The position numbers and the translations under genes are program-made. The notes beneath the pieces were generated by a model. It saw nothing but the letters and a program-made list of their open reading frames with translations. It was not told where the DNA came from and did not search any database. This document shows positions 34,601 to 43,788 of a DNA stretch of 62,000 bases, piece after piece. The DNA comes from Branchiostoma floridae (taxonomy: Eukaryota > Chordata > Leptocardii > Amphioxiformes > Branchiostomatidae). Every line of letters starts with the position of its first letter. Position 1 is the first letter of the stretch. Location: NCBI RefSeq assembly GCF_000003815.2, contig NW_023365716.1, forward strand, positions 1,512,046-1,574,045. Reading direction: 5' to 3'.

Positions 34601-36197
34601 CACACCTCAGTGGGGACGAATGGCCGTCGACTGGTTAGACTGGGTGGCCCAAGAGCGGAAGCTTGCCATTCGCCACAAATTCAATAGCACCGAAAAGCGC
34701 ATCGGGTCACGTCGAATTCCGGTGGACGGTTTCTGTTCGGACACCGGGCAAATCTTTCAGTTTCACGGCTGCTATTGGCACGGTCACGCCTGCTCCTTGA
34801 CCAGAGGCCAAGTCTTCAACGATCGTCGCGGCAAGTCTTTCGCGACTTTGCGGGCGGAAACGGCCCACACGACCGAGTACCTGCGAGCGTGTGGGTATAC
34901 GGTCACCGAAATGTGGGAATGTCAGTGGAGAAACTTGGTAAGAGCCGACGTCCGATTGGCGTCTTTCTTGGAAGGCCGCAAGACTCCCACCGAACATCTT
35001 CCCGACATGACCGGCGAACGCGTCCTCCAGGCTGTTCGCTCGAAGGAGTTGTTTGGAACGGTGGAATGCGACATCGAGGTCCCCGCGGATCTCAAGTCGC
35101 GCTTCGCCGAAATGCCTCCGATATTTAAGAACGTCGAGATCTCCATCGACGACATTGGCGAGCACATGAAGGAGTACGCCGAGAAGCATCGCATTATGTC
35201 CAAGCCCAGGCGATCGCTCATCGGTAGTATGTTCGGTCAAAAGATCCTCTTGGCTTCGCCCTTGCTCAACTGGTATCTCGACCACGGCTTGAAGGTCACT
35301 CGCATCTACCAGGTGATGGAGTACAGACCCAAGCCGAGTTTTAAAGCTTTCGGAGATGCCGTTAGCGATGCGAGGCGCAAGGGCGACGAGGACAAAGCCA
35401 AGAAGATCATCGCCGACACCATGAAGCTGATCGGTAATTCGGGGTACGGCAAGACGGTCACCAACAAAGAAAAACAAACAGACGTCGAGTATTGCCAAGA
35501 CGTCGTGACCGCCACTCGAAAGATCAACACTTTGCGGTTTCGGCATCTGATCGTGGTCAACGACGACAATTTCTTTGAAATTGAGTCGGCGAAGCGCACC
35601 ATCAAGTTTAACCTTCCCATGCAAATTGGCTTCTTCGTTTACCAATACGCCAAATTGCGTATGCTCGCCTTTTACTACGACTTTATGTTGAAGTTCGTGG
35701 ACGTGTCCGATTTCCAGTACTGTGAAATGGACACGGACTCCGCTTATATCGCCATCTCGGCGGACAAGCTGGAGGACGTGATCAAACCCGACATGCGGGA
35801 TTCGTACTTCCGCGAGAAATCTGACTGGTTTCCCCGAACAGACACCAAGCAGAACGCGGCTTACGACAAGCGCACTCCCGGGCTGTTCAAAGAAGAATGG
35901 TCCGGGAGCGGTATAGTCGGTCTGTGCAGTAAAACGTATTACTGTTTCGGCGGAGATGACACGAATGAGGACAAGTTCAGTTGCAAAGGGGTGAGCAAAC
36001 GATGTAACGACATTAACCACCTCAAGTACCTGAACGTCTTGCAGACCAAGAAAAGCGGCCAGGGCATCAACAAAGGGTTTCGCGTGCGCGAGAGCGAAAT
36101 ACACACGTACACGCAAATCCGCGATGCCTTTTCGTACTTCTATCCAAAACGAAAGGTTAAGCATGACGGGGTCACCACTCTCCCTCTCGATATTTAG
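31665..36197 (+). CDS. polB: Protein-primed family B DNA polymerase with N-terminal zinc fingers (spliced)
   Basis: Exons 31665-33793, 33912-34079 and 34178-36197 join in frame (both introns GT-AG, phase 2, 118 and 98 bp) to 1,438 residues. The ATG at 31665 is the first in frame after the leader acceptor. Residues 5-86 hold three C2H2 fingers of the canonical F type. A segment with CFFRCLALHRQC and EQHYSYI resembles the OTU/papain-like N-terminal region of some Polinton polymerases (inference), followed by a fourth finger (CPQCGKRW). The 3'-5' exonuclease keeps FDIE (about 494), FNGGKYD (about 635) and YNNKDV (about 767, formed across intron 2). Polymerase motifs are YDANALY (about 873), GNSGYG (about 1185) and DTDSAY (about 1284), with the long insert between the first two that marks protein-primed enzymes. 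It replicates the element from its termini. Confidence 0.93.
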
Positions 36198-36233
36198 AGA
36201 GGCTAGCGTGTCATTATAATAGTATGGTAGACG

Positions 36234-36242
36234 CATAAATAG
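36234..36242 (+). promoter_or_regulatory. TATA-like box before the packaging ATPase
   Basis: CATAAATAG lies about 35 bases before the ATPase ATG in the short gap after PolB. A related GATAAATAC occurs before the minor capsid gene and ATATAAAC just before the major capsid ATG. Confidence 0.35.
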
Positions 36243-36275
36243 TACTGCTGGCCAGAGTTGACGTCATTTGCGGGT

Positions 36276-36923
36276 ATGGATGCGAGAATACACCATCCAT
36301 GTCGAATGGTTCTAGCGGGCTGTTCTGGCTCTGGAAAATCTTATTTTGCTCAAAAACTACTGACGACGGGAGCCAGTTGGCTTGATCCCGGGCCTTTTGA
36401 ACACGTGGTATGGCTGTACTCGGAGTTTCAGGACAAGATCCACCGCGAGCTGACTTCGAAACTAGGGTCAAAAGTTCAGTTCGTAGAGGGCCTTCCCAAC
36501 AATTGGAATGACGTCATTAAGCCGTCATGCCGCAACGCGCTAGTGATTGATGATCTCATGATTGAGTCGGCCAAGGATACGGATCAAAGAGTTACAAAAC
36601 TGTTTACCCGAGCCAGCCGTCATCGTGACTTGTCGGTGATTTTTCTCGTTCAGAATTTGTTCTTTCAAGGCCTGAGAACCATTTCTCTAAACTCCAGTTA
36701 CATCGTCCTGTTCAAATCGCCAAGGGATCAAAGTATGATCACCACGTTAGCGCGGCAAATGTACCCGGGACACGGTAAATTTCTTAGAGAGTGTTACGAA
36801 GACGCCGTGAATAAGACGACGTACGGGCATCTCTTCCTTGACCTCCATCCCGAAACGCCTGAGGACCTGCGCGTGAGAACCAACATGCTGACGCCGCAAC
36901 CCCAAGTGTACCTGAGAAAGTGA
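36276..36923 (+). CDS. DNA-packaging ATPase (FtsK/HerA superfamily, A32-like)
   Basis: The 215-residue product has Walker A GCSGSGKS, Walker B ALVIDDLM and the downstream sensor region VIFLVQNLFF, the standard layout of poxvirus A32-like and Polinton ATPases that drive genome packaging into capsids. The ATG at 36276 (MDARIHHP) is used; the frame opens slightly earlier without an ATG. It lies 78 bases after PolB in the same orientation. Confidence 0.92.
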   Translation: MDARIHHPCRMVLAGCSGSGKSYFAQKLLTTGASWLDPGPFEHVVWLYSEFQDKIHRELTSKLGSKVQFVEGLPNNWNDVIKPSCRNALVIDDLMIESAKDTDQRVTKLFTRASRHRDLSVIFLVQNLFFQGLRTISLNSSYIVLFKSPRDQSMITTLARQMYPGHGKFLRECYEDAVNKTTYGHLFLDLHPETPEDLRVRTNMLTPQPQVYLRK

Positions 36924-36967
36924 TAAAACGTTCCGTTCGTCCACACCACGGTCTCATTTTGCCGAAG

Positions 36968-37303
36968 ATGTCGAAGAGGTTACATCGTCACGCCGATTGT
37001 CTCCGGGTGTTGAGCAAGGCCAACCCGAAATTGCGAAAAGCCATTCTGTCGTCCGCCCCTAACGATCTCTTGAAATCGATTTGTGACTGCACGCACAACG
37101 TCTTGAAGGGCAACGTTCGTCTCACACCGGCCCAGAAGAAAGGTCTGGCTCGGCACAAAGCCACTCTGCGTCAGCTTGGCGATAAGAAGGTTCCCCTGAC
37201 CAAGAAAAGACAGACGTTGATCCAGAAGGGTGGGTTCCTGTCTCTTCTACTCAGTCCTATTATTAATGCAATTAGTTCCTTATTTGGAGGTGGACGGAAG
37301 TAA
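36968..37303 (+). CDS. Small basic Polinton protein with hydrophobic C-terminus
   Basis: 111 residues from ATG 36968. The order is a basic helical N-terminus (MSKRLHRHADCLRVL), a central LTPAQKKGLARHKATLRQL segment, then QKGGFLSLLLSPIINAISS, a hydrophobic stretch ending GGGRK. Proteins with this pattern (…KHK..LR.L.DK…Q.GGFL..LL…) are common in animal Polintons from memory; function is not established. A membrane-active or minor virion role is possible because of the C-terminal hydrophobic segment. Confidence 0.75.
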   Translation: MSKRLHRHADCLRVLSKANPKLRKAILSSAPNDLLKSICDCTHNVLKGNVRLTPAQKKGLARHKATLRQLGDKKVPLTKKRQTLIQKGGFLSLLLSPIINAISSLFGGGRK

Positions 37304-37318
37304 CGCCGCTCTGTCGTC

Positions 37319-38287
37319 ATGGAACACAGCAGAAAGATGGCACTCGTGCCGCAAGAATTGCTATCAACGATTCAGGCTAAGCAACAAGAACAGACCTCTC
37401 CCCTGGTCAAGACCGCCGTTACCTTGGACGAGGAAATGAAATCGGTGATGGAACGACCCGATCTTCCGGACGACGAGAAAGCTACCTTGTACCAACAACT
37501 CTTGCAGCGTTATTTGACGTACAGAGATAAGCGTCGCACAGAGCCCGTCACGGTCAGGGTATTGTCCTCGCCTCCTACCGTCACCAACACCGCTACCACG
37601 GACGCCACCACGGATGAAAAGTCCCCCAGCACCCCCGCAGCCGGCGGCAAAGAAGACAAGAGCATACTGGAGGCCTTTCCCAAGACCATGAAAGCTCGCG
37701 CACGACAGATGCTCAACGTCATCAAACACAAGGGCGGTGACATCATCGGTTATAACGATCAGGGACAGTTGCTCTACAACAAACAAGTGGTCCCAGGTTC
37801 AAATGTGTCCGACTTGATTAGAGACGCGATGCAAAGGAGGCACGGGTTCAATCCCACCGGCTGGCAATCTTTCGCTAGGGGCCTGGCACGCATCAATGCG
37901 CCGGAAGCCGCTATCAGGCACCCGACCCGGCTGTCCGTGATCCAACGTCACAAGAGCCGCACCGCCCGTGGTGAAGATCTGTCAGACGGAGAGAGCGAAG
38001 ACGTCCTCCCAACACCCCAACCCAAGCGACGTCGTGTTGTCGCTCAAAGAATCCCAGGAAAGAAGTGGAAAGTTGGCAGTGCAGGCACTACGTCATCTGC
38101 AAAATGGGAGCTTCTCGGAAATGTCGTGGACTTAAAAGCGTTAACAAGTAAAGTTTCCCGTGATTCGGACGCGGGCCTAGATATAGAGACTGGTTTTCCA
38201 TTTATTTGTGTGTGCGATTGTGTGTGTGTGTGTGATTGGGTGTGTGCGGAAAAGAAACCACGCTATGACCGATGTACGTTTTCATGA
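37319..38287 (+). CDS. Conserved Polinton structural/accessory protein (322 residues)
   Basis: It starts 16 bases after the previous gene (ATG 37319, alternative 37337). The N-terminal 90 residues (VPQELLSTIQ … LDEEMKSVMERPDLPDDEK) look helical. A Ser/Thr/Pro linker follows, then a globular part (FPKTMKARARQMLNVI … DLIRDAMQRRHGFNPTGWQSFARGL) and a basic tail with PKRRR. This two-part protein recurs in animal Polintons between the ATPase and protease, from memory; its role is unknown. The last 25 or so residues (CVCDCVCVCDWVC) come from a TG microsatellite and are probably a recent extension of the frame. Confidence 0.75.
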   Translation: MEHSRKMALVPQELLSTIQAKQQEQTSPLVKTAVTLDEEMKSVMERPDLPDDEKATLYQQLLQRYLTYRDKRRTEPVTVRVLSSPPTVTNTATTDATTDEKSPSTPAAGGKEDKSILEAFPKTMKARARQMLNVIKHKGGDIIGYNDQGQLLYNKQVVPGSNVSDLIRDAMQRRHGFNPTGWQSFARGLARINAPEAAIRHPTRLSVIQRHKSRTARGEDLSDGESEDVLPTPQPKRRRVVAQRIPGKKWKVGSAGTTSSAKWELLGNVVDLKALTSKVSRDSDAGLDIETGFPFICVCDCVCVCDWVCAEKKPRYDRCTFS

Positions 38288-38289
38288 TA

Positions 38290-38295
38290 TTTATT
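38290..38295 (-). terminator. Polyadenylation signal for the leftward capsid-gene block
   Basis: AATAAA on the minus strand, 73 bases past the protease stop, in the 80-bp space between the convergent gene blocks. Confidence 0.45.
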
Positions 38296-38367
38296 CATAA
38301 CAACTTGCTACAGTCAATACTACACTCTAAAGCTATATCATATAGTATACGGTTAACCATGCATACG

Positions 38368-38913
38368 TTAGTCGTTAAACGCTCGATCAAAGTCTTCAAG
38401 GGTTCTCGCTATCTGTCGCATGACGAGCTCAATGTCGACAACGGGAGCATCTATATCAAAATGACGCTCTATAAACTCTGCTACGGATACATCGTTCAGT
38501 TCTAAGTCACTGCTAAACATATCGACTATGTTAGTCATCGGAATATTTCTGCATCTGTGCAAGAGGTAGAACAGGCAGTGCTGCCCACAGGTGGTAGACA
38601 GTCTAGCTTGTATCTGGCGCTGGTTACGAAGCCACGGAAGGCGCGTATTTCTCCGCAAAAATCTTAGTATAGGGCGGGGATACAGATTAGGTGCACGGCC
38701 ATAAGAATCAAAGAATTCGCCCCGTCCTTCCCCGTCGAAATAGATGGCCAGCCAATGCTGTCCGGGCTTATTGCTTGGATCAGTATTAACGACGTAAGCG
38801 CTCGGGTAGACCCGTACACGCCTCGGAAGCCGATCTGAAGCAAAGACTCCGCGGAGGTGAGGTGCCGTGTTCTTGTCGCTCCGCAAGACGGCGTACATCT
38901 GTCTCGTGTCCAT
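38368..38913 (-). CDS. Adenain-like capsid maturation cysteine protease
   Basis: 181 residues. The catalytic layout of adenovirus protease is visible: His53 in GQHWLAIYF, the acidic residue in EFFDSYG (Asp69), the oxyanion glutamine at IQ (102) and the nucleophile Cys109 in TTCGQHCLFY. It would cleave capsid precursors in the virion. The stop of the major capsid gene lies 2 bases upstream of this ATG, so the leftward genes are packed without spacers. Confidence 0.9.
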   Translation of the reverse strand: MDTRQMYAVLRSDKNTAPHLRGVFASDRLPRRVRVYPSAYVVNTDPSNKPGQHWLAIYFDGEGRGEFFDSYGRAPNLYPRPILRFLRRNTRLPWLRNQRQIQARLSTTCGQHCLFYLLHRCRNIPMTNIVDMFSSDLELNDVSVAEFIERHFDIDAPVVDIELVMRQIARTLEDFDRAFND

Positions 38914-38915
38914 CT

Positions 38916-40217
38916 CTAGTTGCTGTAGTCAAAGCTGATGTTTCTCTGCCTGTCAATCTCCAGGAGATTGTCGAATTCAGCGAGGACCACCGCCACCACC
39001 GTTTGATCCAAAGCCTGTGCAAAATGCAGCTCCAGGCGAAGGTTTCCCTGTCTGATTATGTTAAAATGGTCCCCACCGAGGCCGCAGAGGTCAGGACTTA
39101 GACTTCTCGCGATCTGGTTCCCGCTGTCTTGCCCTTGCTTGCCTGTCGTTCCAAACAAGTTCATGTAGGATCTGACGTACTGTCCCTCGGCAAAGTTGGG
39201 TGTCAGCGCTTTGTGAGGCACCTCCTGCCCATTGACGCAGAGACTGATGTAGTTCAAGTTAAAGTGTTGAAAGTTAAAGGGGTTGGTACCGAAAGACCCC
39301 TGAAAGGCTGCGTTGTCCACCAGAGCGATCGCCACGCGTTTGGGGACCTGTCCCAGGAACAGATTGTCGCTCGACACTGAATGATTACCACGGGGAATTG
39401 TAAAAGGTTTTAATTGCACCCTTTTAAGGGCATACTTGGCCGTCTGCTTGTTGAGTTGACTTTCGATGGACAGCTGATAGGTGGGTAACAGGTTGACCTT
39501 TCTCAGAAAGACGGCAGCCTCCGTGATGACAATTTTGAACTGATCTCCAGGCGACATCAGACAGAATTGATGTTTCGATCGGTGCAGCTTGATTTTAACG
39601 TCGACTTTGCTGAGCAAATAGCGGTCTTGATGAAACAGGTCGACGTGTAGCGGTCCTATGAGGTCCACTTCGCGACTGTTGCGGGTCATGTTGGCACGCT
39701 TCACCAATCCTTCGTTTGCCACTGCGTCCTGATCTGCCGGGTTCGGGAAGGGGTCGACCAAGTGAAGTCGTCCCGGCGTGTCTTGAAAGAAAAGTTCGGA
39801 GGTCAGCTGCGTTTGCTTTGCTTCAGACCCAAAGTTTAGCAGCGTCTCCAGGTAGGCACGATATGGATAGCAATTGGTGGAATCCGTTATGTCCTTGCCG
39901 GCAACCGTAACCGTGACTTGCGAGAAGAGCGATTGAAGCCACAGGTTTACCGGGCCTACCTTGGCGTTGTCCGGCAGGTCGTTGCCGTTAGGAAGAACGA
40001 TCTTGGCTTTCACGTACAATTTCGTCTGGGAAAGGTCCGTAAATTCTTCTCCCGCTCCAGGAATGTCAAATTCTATCGGGGAAGACTCGGCGAGACTGGC
40101 CACCGGATGATACTCTACCCATCTACCGTCCGTTATGGTCGTCTGAGTTGGCGGTACTTCAAAGAGATCCAATTCTGATTTGGTGCAGGAACACGACAGG
40201 GGGTGAATGTGGGCCAT
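38916..40217 (-). CDS. Major capsid protein, double jelly-roll (hexon-like)
   Basis: 433 residues from ATG 40217, preceded at 14 bases by ATATAAAC. Conserved segments of the Polinton capsid family are visible: LDLFEVPPTQT near the start, YHPVASLAESSPIEFDIPG, VGPVNLWLQSLFSQVTVTV, YPYRAYLETLLNFG and LTSELFFQDT, and in the second half IPRGNHSVS, FNLNYISLCVNGQEVP and LRLELHFAQAL. Length matches the family. It would form the trimeric capsomer. No lesion is seen. Confidence 0.9.
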   Translation of the reverse strand: MAHIHPLSCSCTKSELDLFEVPPTQTTITDGRWVEYHPVASLAESSPIEFDIPGAGEEFTDLSQTKLYVKAKIVLPNGNDLPDNAKVGPVNLWLQSLFSQVTVTVAGKDITDSTNCYPYRAYLETLLNFGSEAKQTQLTSELFFQDTPGRLHLVDPFPNPADQDAVANEGLVKRANMTRNSREVDLIGPLHVDLFHQDRYLLSKVDVKIKLHRSKHQFCLMSPGDQFKIVITEAAVFLRKVNLLPTYQLSIESQLNKQTAKYALKRVQLKPFTIPRGNHSVSSDNLFLGQVPKRVAIALVDNAAFQGSFGTNPFNFQHFNLNYISLCVNGQEVPHKALTPNFAEGQYVRSYMNLFGTTGKQGQDSGNQIARSLSPDLCGLGGDHFNIIRQGNLRLELHFAQALDQTVVAVVLAEFDNLLEIDRQRNISFDYSN

Positions 40218-40233
40218 GTCGTTTATATCGTGA

Positions 40234-40644
40234 CTAGCTGAAGATATCGGGAGAGGTACGTCCGCGCTGTGCACCGGCTCTCTTGCGACTGGCTGCGCGC
40301 GGTCTCGTTCCGCGTTTTAATGGCTTCTTTCCCCTGCCCGCCCCTCTTCCTTTGTTTTGCCCCACTGGTGCACGCACCCTGGCTCTTTTCTGCCCAGACA
40401 ACAGACGTTGTCCAAACTCGCCGGCTCTCCGTTTGGCAGCGCGTTTGACCCCTTGACCGTTTAAGACGTCTTGAGCTAAATCCATACCGCTCTTTAAAGC
40501 CTGTCTTCCCACACTTTGGGCCCCTCGTTTCAGTAGGGGTACGGCGGATCTGAGCAAACCGCGAAAAATCCCTCCCAACCCGTAACCACGCTGCATAGAC
40601 CGTCCGTAATACACCGGCAACTGTCCTCCTCGCTGTCCAGTCAT
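40234..40644 (-). CDS. pX-like basic virion protein
   Basis: 136 residues, strongly basic. It opens MTGQRGGQLPVYYGRSMQRG, has GLGGIFRGLLRSAVPLLKRG (amphipathic/hydrophobic) and an Arg/Lys/Gly-rich tail. A small protein of this kind, compared with adenovirus pX/pVI-like core and membrane-active proteins, sits between the two capsid genes in many Polintons. Its stop is 16 bases before the major capsid ATG, and its ATG is 2 bases after the minor capsid stop. Confidence 0.8.
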   Translation of the reverse strand: MTGQRGGQLPVYYGRSMQRGYGLGGIFRGLLRSAVPLLKRGAQSVGRQALKSGMDLAQDVLNGQGVKRAAKRRAGEFGQRLLSGQKRARVRAPVGQNKGRGAGRGKKPLKRGTRPRAASRKRAGAQRGRTSPDIFS

Positions 40645-40646
40645 AT

Positions 40647-41450
40647 CTAGGAAAAGTAGGAAGACCGCCTCTGTCGGAAGTGAAGTGTTACGATCACTCG
40701 CCCTTGCACAAATGGCACGAGTTCGCCGAGGTCGTTCCTTATATCTATTTCAATCGTTTCGAACCGTTTCCTGGCCAGGGGTATGTAGTGCGGCGTTGGG
40801 ATAGGGTGATCGACGATGTCCCCGTCTTGTCCCTCGATTTTGACGATTCTCAGCAGAGGGACCTTCTGTCCACCCATCGGACGATGCTGCACGACATCTC
40901 CGTACACGTACAGGGAGTGAAAGCCCAGGTTAGGGTCGGCTGGACGTGGTGCCTGTACCCAGCTTCCGTATATGGCGCCTTTTACTCCCCATCCCAGTTT
41001 TTCGGCCAATGGCCCCGTCAGATAAGTCTTCGTTGTCGTCGAATTTTGCGCCATGGGAGGCAGGACCATGGTCACTCTTTTCGTGATGCTGTCATAAGCA
41101 AACATGTCGTGTTGCTTGAAGAGGCTAGGGTAACGTATGGAAGCGGCTTCGTTCAGGCTTTTCAAGAGTTGCAAAACGTCCTTGTAGTGCCCCGCTGAGA
41201 TTTTGACGATCTCGTATTCCCGACCATTTCCTTCGTCTTTTTCGTCCACCATGTAATACACCAACGTGTTTTCGCCTTCCCGAACGTTCAGCCAGCTGTG
41301 AGGATATTGTATCTCGACGAGCCCCACCTCCCACTCTCCCGACAGTTCTACGGGCTGAGCCAGTTTGGTCCGATAATTCGTGACCGTGTTTTCTTGAAAG
41401 ACGTCCATACTTCCGTCGCTGGGGAGAGTGACGTAAAACGAATTGGCCAT
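40647..41450 (-). CDS. Minor capsid protein (penton-like single jelly-roll)
   Basis: 267 residues. The start FYVTLPSDGSMDVFQENT, then YRTKLAQPVELSGEWEVGLV and EIQYPHSW, is the signature opening of the Polinton minor capsid/penton protein. The C-terminal half ends with a beta-rich VTLHFRQRR. It would occupy the five-fold vertices. A GATAAATAC TATA-like site lies about 45 bases upstream, in the 51-base gap to the integrase stop. Confidence 0.88.
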   Translation of the reverse strand: MANSFYVTLPSDGSMDVFQENTVTNYRTKLAQPVELSGEWEVGLVEIQYPHSWLNVREGENTLVYYMVDEKDEGNGREYEIVKISAGHYKDVLQLLKSLNEAASIRYPSLFKQHDMFAYDSITKRVTMVLPPMAQNSTTTKTYLTGPLAEKLGWGVKGAIYGSWVQAPRPADPNLGFHSLYVYGDVVQHRPMGGQKVPLLRIVKIEGQDGDIVDHPIPTPHYIPLARKRFETIEIDIRNDLGELVPFVQGRVIVTLHFRQRRSSYFS

Positions 41451-41501
41451 GGCGAGGTACGTCTGAGCAATGCCCGATGTGCGGGCGTGCGTCGGTATTT
41501 A

Positions 41502-42683
41502 TCATATGGGAACCATGTCCTCTTCTCTCACCCAGCTATTAAACTTGGCCGGATAGCCTTTCCATTTCACAAAGAACTCCTTCTTTTTGCCTCGCCTTCG
41601 CGTGTCCAGGATGTCCTCTACTTGATAGACGTCGTCGTCTTTTTTCGTAACTTTCTGCAACTCCTTTTCGTAAAACGTCCCTCTCAAAACTTCTCCGTCG
41701 TAATCTTTCACGCGATAAACGGGAGGACGGCGGGCAATTTGTTCAGAGACGACGAAGATCTCTGTGGTCCAATTGGGCGTATAGCCCTTTTCCAGGCGCA
41801 GTTTAGATTTGCTGATTCGAACCGAATCTCCGACTCGAAATTTGAACGAAGGTGGTTGTTTTCTCCCTTTCCGGGGTTTCGAGATGTCATCATCTCCGTA
41901 CAGGGTATGCCACACGAGACCCTCGTTCTTTTCGTTCACTTCGATGGGAGCCATTTTGATGCTGCGGTGGTAGGAGCGGTTGTAGGACCACACCAGGTCG
42001 CTCAGGACGTCGATGTACCGGTGCGTGTTCTTTGCGGTGAAATATTTCCACATTCTCGTCTTCAGCGTACGATTGAACCTTTCCACCACACTGGCTTTGG
42101 TTTCCACACTAAACGTCGTAAAGAATTTGATCCCTTCCTTCTTCAATAGAGACTGGACGTGTCGATTGAGAAACTCCGTGCCTTGATCCGTTTGCAGACA
42201 CCTGGGCTTTTGCTCGTCCTCGGCTAGGATGGTTTGAAAGGCTTTCGCCAAGGTGGGGCCCGTCTTGTCTTTGATGGGAACGACCCACGCGTATTTAGAA
42301 AATACGTCTATGCAGGTCAGGAGATAGCGATACCCGTCATTCTGCCGAGAGAGGGATGACATATCGGCGAGATCAGCCTGCCACTGGTCGTGTATTCCTC
42401 CGGTTATCACGCGATTCCTTTGAAAACGGCGTCTGATGGGCTTGTGTAAGGTGTGTGTGTCTTGAGAACGCAACCACGCTTCTACTTGTTTTCGGGTGAC
42501 TCCGTACTTGTTACGCACGGCTCGATGGAGCCGTCCTACTCCACCGTACCCTGCAGGATGTCTGGGGTCGTAGTAAACCCTATGGAGGACGTCGTGCCAT
42601 TCCTCGGCAGTATTGGTGGGGTAGCGCTTGCTTCCCCCTCCCGCCTTCGTTCTCCTCCTCTTCCCGGGATTCTTGGAAACCAT
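41502..42683 (-). CDS. Retrovirus-like integrase with C-terminal chromodomain
   Basis: 393 residues from ATG 42683 (MVSKNPGKRR). The RNase H-fold core shows the D,D-35-E triad: Asp104 in HDQWQADLADM, Asp166 in LQTDQGTEF and Glu201 in SVVERFNRT. A chromodomain ends the protein (VYQVEDILDTRR … EFFVKWKGYP … NSWVREEDM), likely tethering integration to marked chromatin. It produces the 6-bp duplication seen at the ends. Two GCATAAAAG boxes (about 42,857 and 42,879, read on the minus strand) may be its promoter. No break is seen. Confidence 0.93.
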   Translation of the reverse strand: MVSKNPGKRRRTKAGGGSKRYPTNTAEEWHDVLHRVYYDPRHPAGYGGVGRLHRAVRNKYGVTRKQVEAWLRSQDTHTLHKPIRRRFQRNRVITGGIHDQWQADLADMSSLSRQNDGYRYLLTCIDVFSKYAWVVPIKDKTGPTLAKAFQTILAEDEQKPRCLQTDQGTEFLNRHVQSLLKKEGIKFFTTFSVETKASVVERFNRTLKTRMWKYFTAKNTHRYIDVLSDLVWSYNRSYHRSIKMAPIEVNEKNEGLVWHTLYGDDDISKPRKGRKQPPSFKFRVGDSVRISKSKLRLEKGYTPNWTTEIFVVSEQIARRPPVYRVKDYDGEVLRGTFYEKELQKVTKKDDDVYQVEDILDTRRRGKKKEFFVKWKGYPAKFNSWVREEDMVPI

Positions 42684-43020
42684 CCCAAACCACGAAAGAA
42701 CGTAAATATTCGGCCTCCCATACACATGCACGCGCAATGAACGCGGTCCACTATCTCACAAAAGTGCTCGCCCAAGAACGCGATTTGGGGAAGACAACCC
42801 ATACGTGTTATTTGTGCCTCTCCAGCTCTGAGACTGACCGTTTCGTTAGAACGCTAGCCCTTTTATGCAGATGCACCTCTTTTATGCACATGCGCCTCTC
42901 TCTCTCTATCCTACTCTCTCTCTCTCTCTCTTACACGCTTATTGAACGAACCTACTATAGCAATAAAATGACACACACACGCTTCAATGAGATCTTAGCC
43001 CATGTTTGTACCACAGGACG
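42684..43020. other. Spacer with (CT)n microsatellite and TATA-like boxes
   Basis: No gene. A CT-rich simple repeat spans about 42,896-42,941. Read leftward, two GCATAAAAG boxes could serve the integrase gene. Confidence 0.5.
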
Positions 43021-43026
43021 TTTATT
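43021..43026 (-). terminator. Polyadenylation signal of the tandem-PC4 gene
   Basis: AATAAA on the minus strand, 28 bases after the stop at 43054. Confidence 0.5.
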
Positions 43027-43053
43027 TTCATATCATGACAAATCACTGGTTCG

Positions 43054-43788
43054 CTATTTTTTCAGGACTTTGCTGGTCAGCGATTTCTGCTCAAGGACGG
43101 TTTTCAGGACGGCATCGATCTTGTCTGCCTGTTCCTCCAGGGCATCCCACTGCTGCGCTGATAGGTTGAGCCCTTTCTTGCTCGGGAGGAGTTTGTCTTG
43201 ATCCGCTTTCGGTCTGAAAAACTCTCGTAGACTCACGACCGCTTTCCCTCTGAACAGCTCCACGACGGCATATCGTTGGTTTCCCAGGTCGAATCGGCTG
43301 GGTAGGAACGTGCTCCCGTTACCGTTGTATGCTGTGTGCTTGGCTGAAAATCCGCAAGCCAGGAGAACTGACGACACGCTGCTCATGTTGCGTTTGAGAG
43401 CGAGCCATTGCTCTGGGGCTAGAGCCAGCCCTTGTTTACCGGGCTTCCACACGTCTTTCCCGGGACAAGGTCGATAGAACCTCCGCACATTCACTAGCGG
43501 CATCCCCTTGAAACACCCGACTGTAACAAATACGTCTTCGCCAATAGAGAACCTGGCTTCAACTCCGTCGTTGATAACCTCCGACTTTCGGGGTCGTTTA
43601 ACGGTCGGTGCTGTGTTGGTCGCGGGCCAAGTGTCTGGTACGTCTCCAGTTGGCGGCGTCCGGGCTCCGTCGTGACGGGGTGATGTCTTCGTCGCTGCGT
43701 CCATCTGTGGAGGTTTAGACAGCCCGGTGTACGCGGGCAGTGTCCTCCAATATTGGAGATCTTGCGGATAAATCACTGAGTCGTCCAT
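43054..43788 (-). CDS. Tandem PC4-like single-stranded-DNA-binding protein
   Basis: 244 residues. After a disordered 70-residue N-terminus with a KRPRK basic cluster come two copies of a PC4-like fold. Copy 1 (about 78-145) has FSIGEDVFVTVGCFKG, VNVRRFYRP, a KPGKQGLALAPEQWLAL loop and a helix. Copy 2 (about 165-235) has FDLGNQRYAVVELFRGK, VVSLREFFRP, LLPSKKGLNLSAQQWDAL and a helix. The pattern beta-sheet with V.(V/L)R.F(Y/F)..., then G(L/I).L...QW..L, is that of the PC4/Sub1 family, which binds single-stranded DNA. In a protein-primed replicating element it could coat displaced strands, as adenovirus DBP does (inference). It lies at the right end, next to the terminal repeat, opposite the RNR gene. 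Confidence 0.85.
   Translation of the reverse strand: MDDSVIYPQDLQYWRTLPAYTGLSKPPQMDAATKTSPRHDGARTPPTGDVPDTWPATNTAPTVKRPRKSEVINDGVEARFSIGEDVFVTVGCFKGMPLVNVRRFYRPCPGKDVWKPGKQGLALAPEQWLALKRNMSSVSSVLLACGFSAKHTAYNGNGSTFLPSRFDLGNQRYAVVELFRGKAVVSLREFFRPKADQDKLLPSKKGLNLSAQQWDALEEQADKIDAVLKTVLEQKSLTSKVLKK

Noticed and set aside
34707-36236. 509-codon open frame antisense to PolB
   Set aside because: It mirrors the third polymerase exon, whose motifs are unmistakable on the plus strand, and has no recognisable domain; GC-rich third positions keep the antisense frame open.
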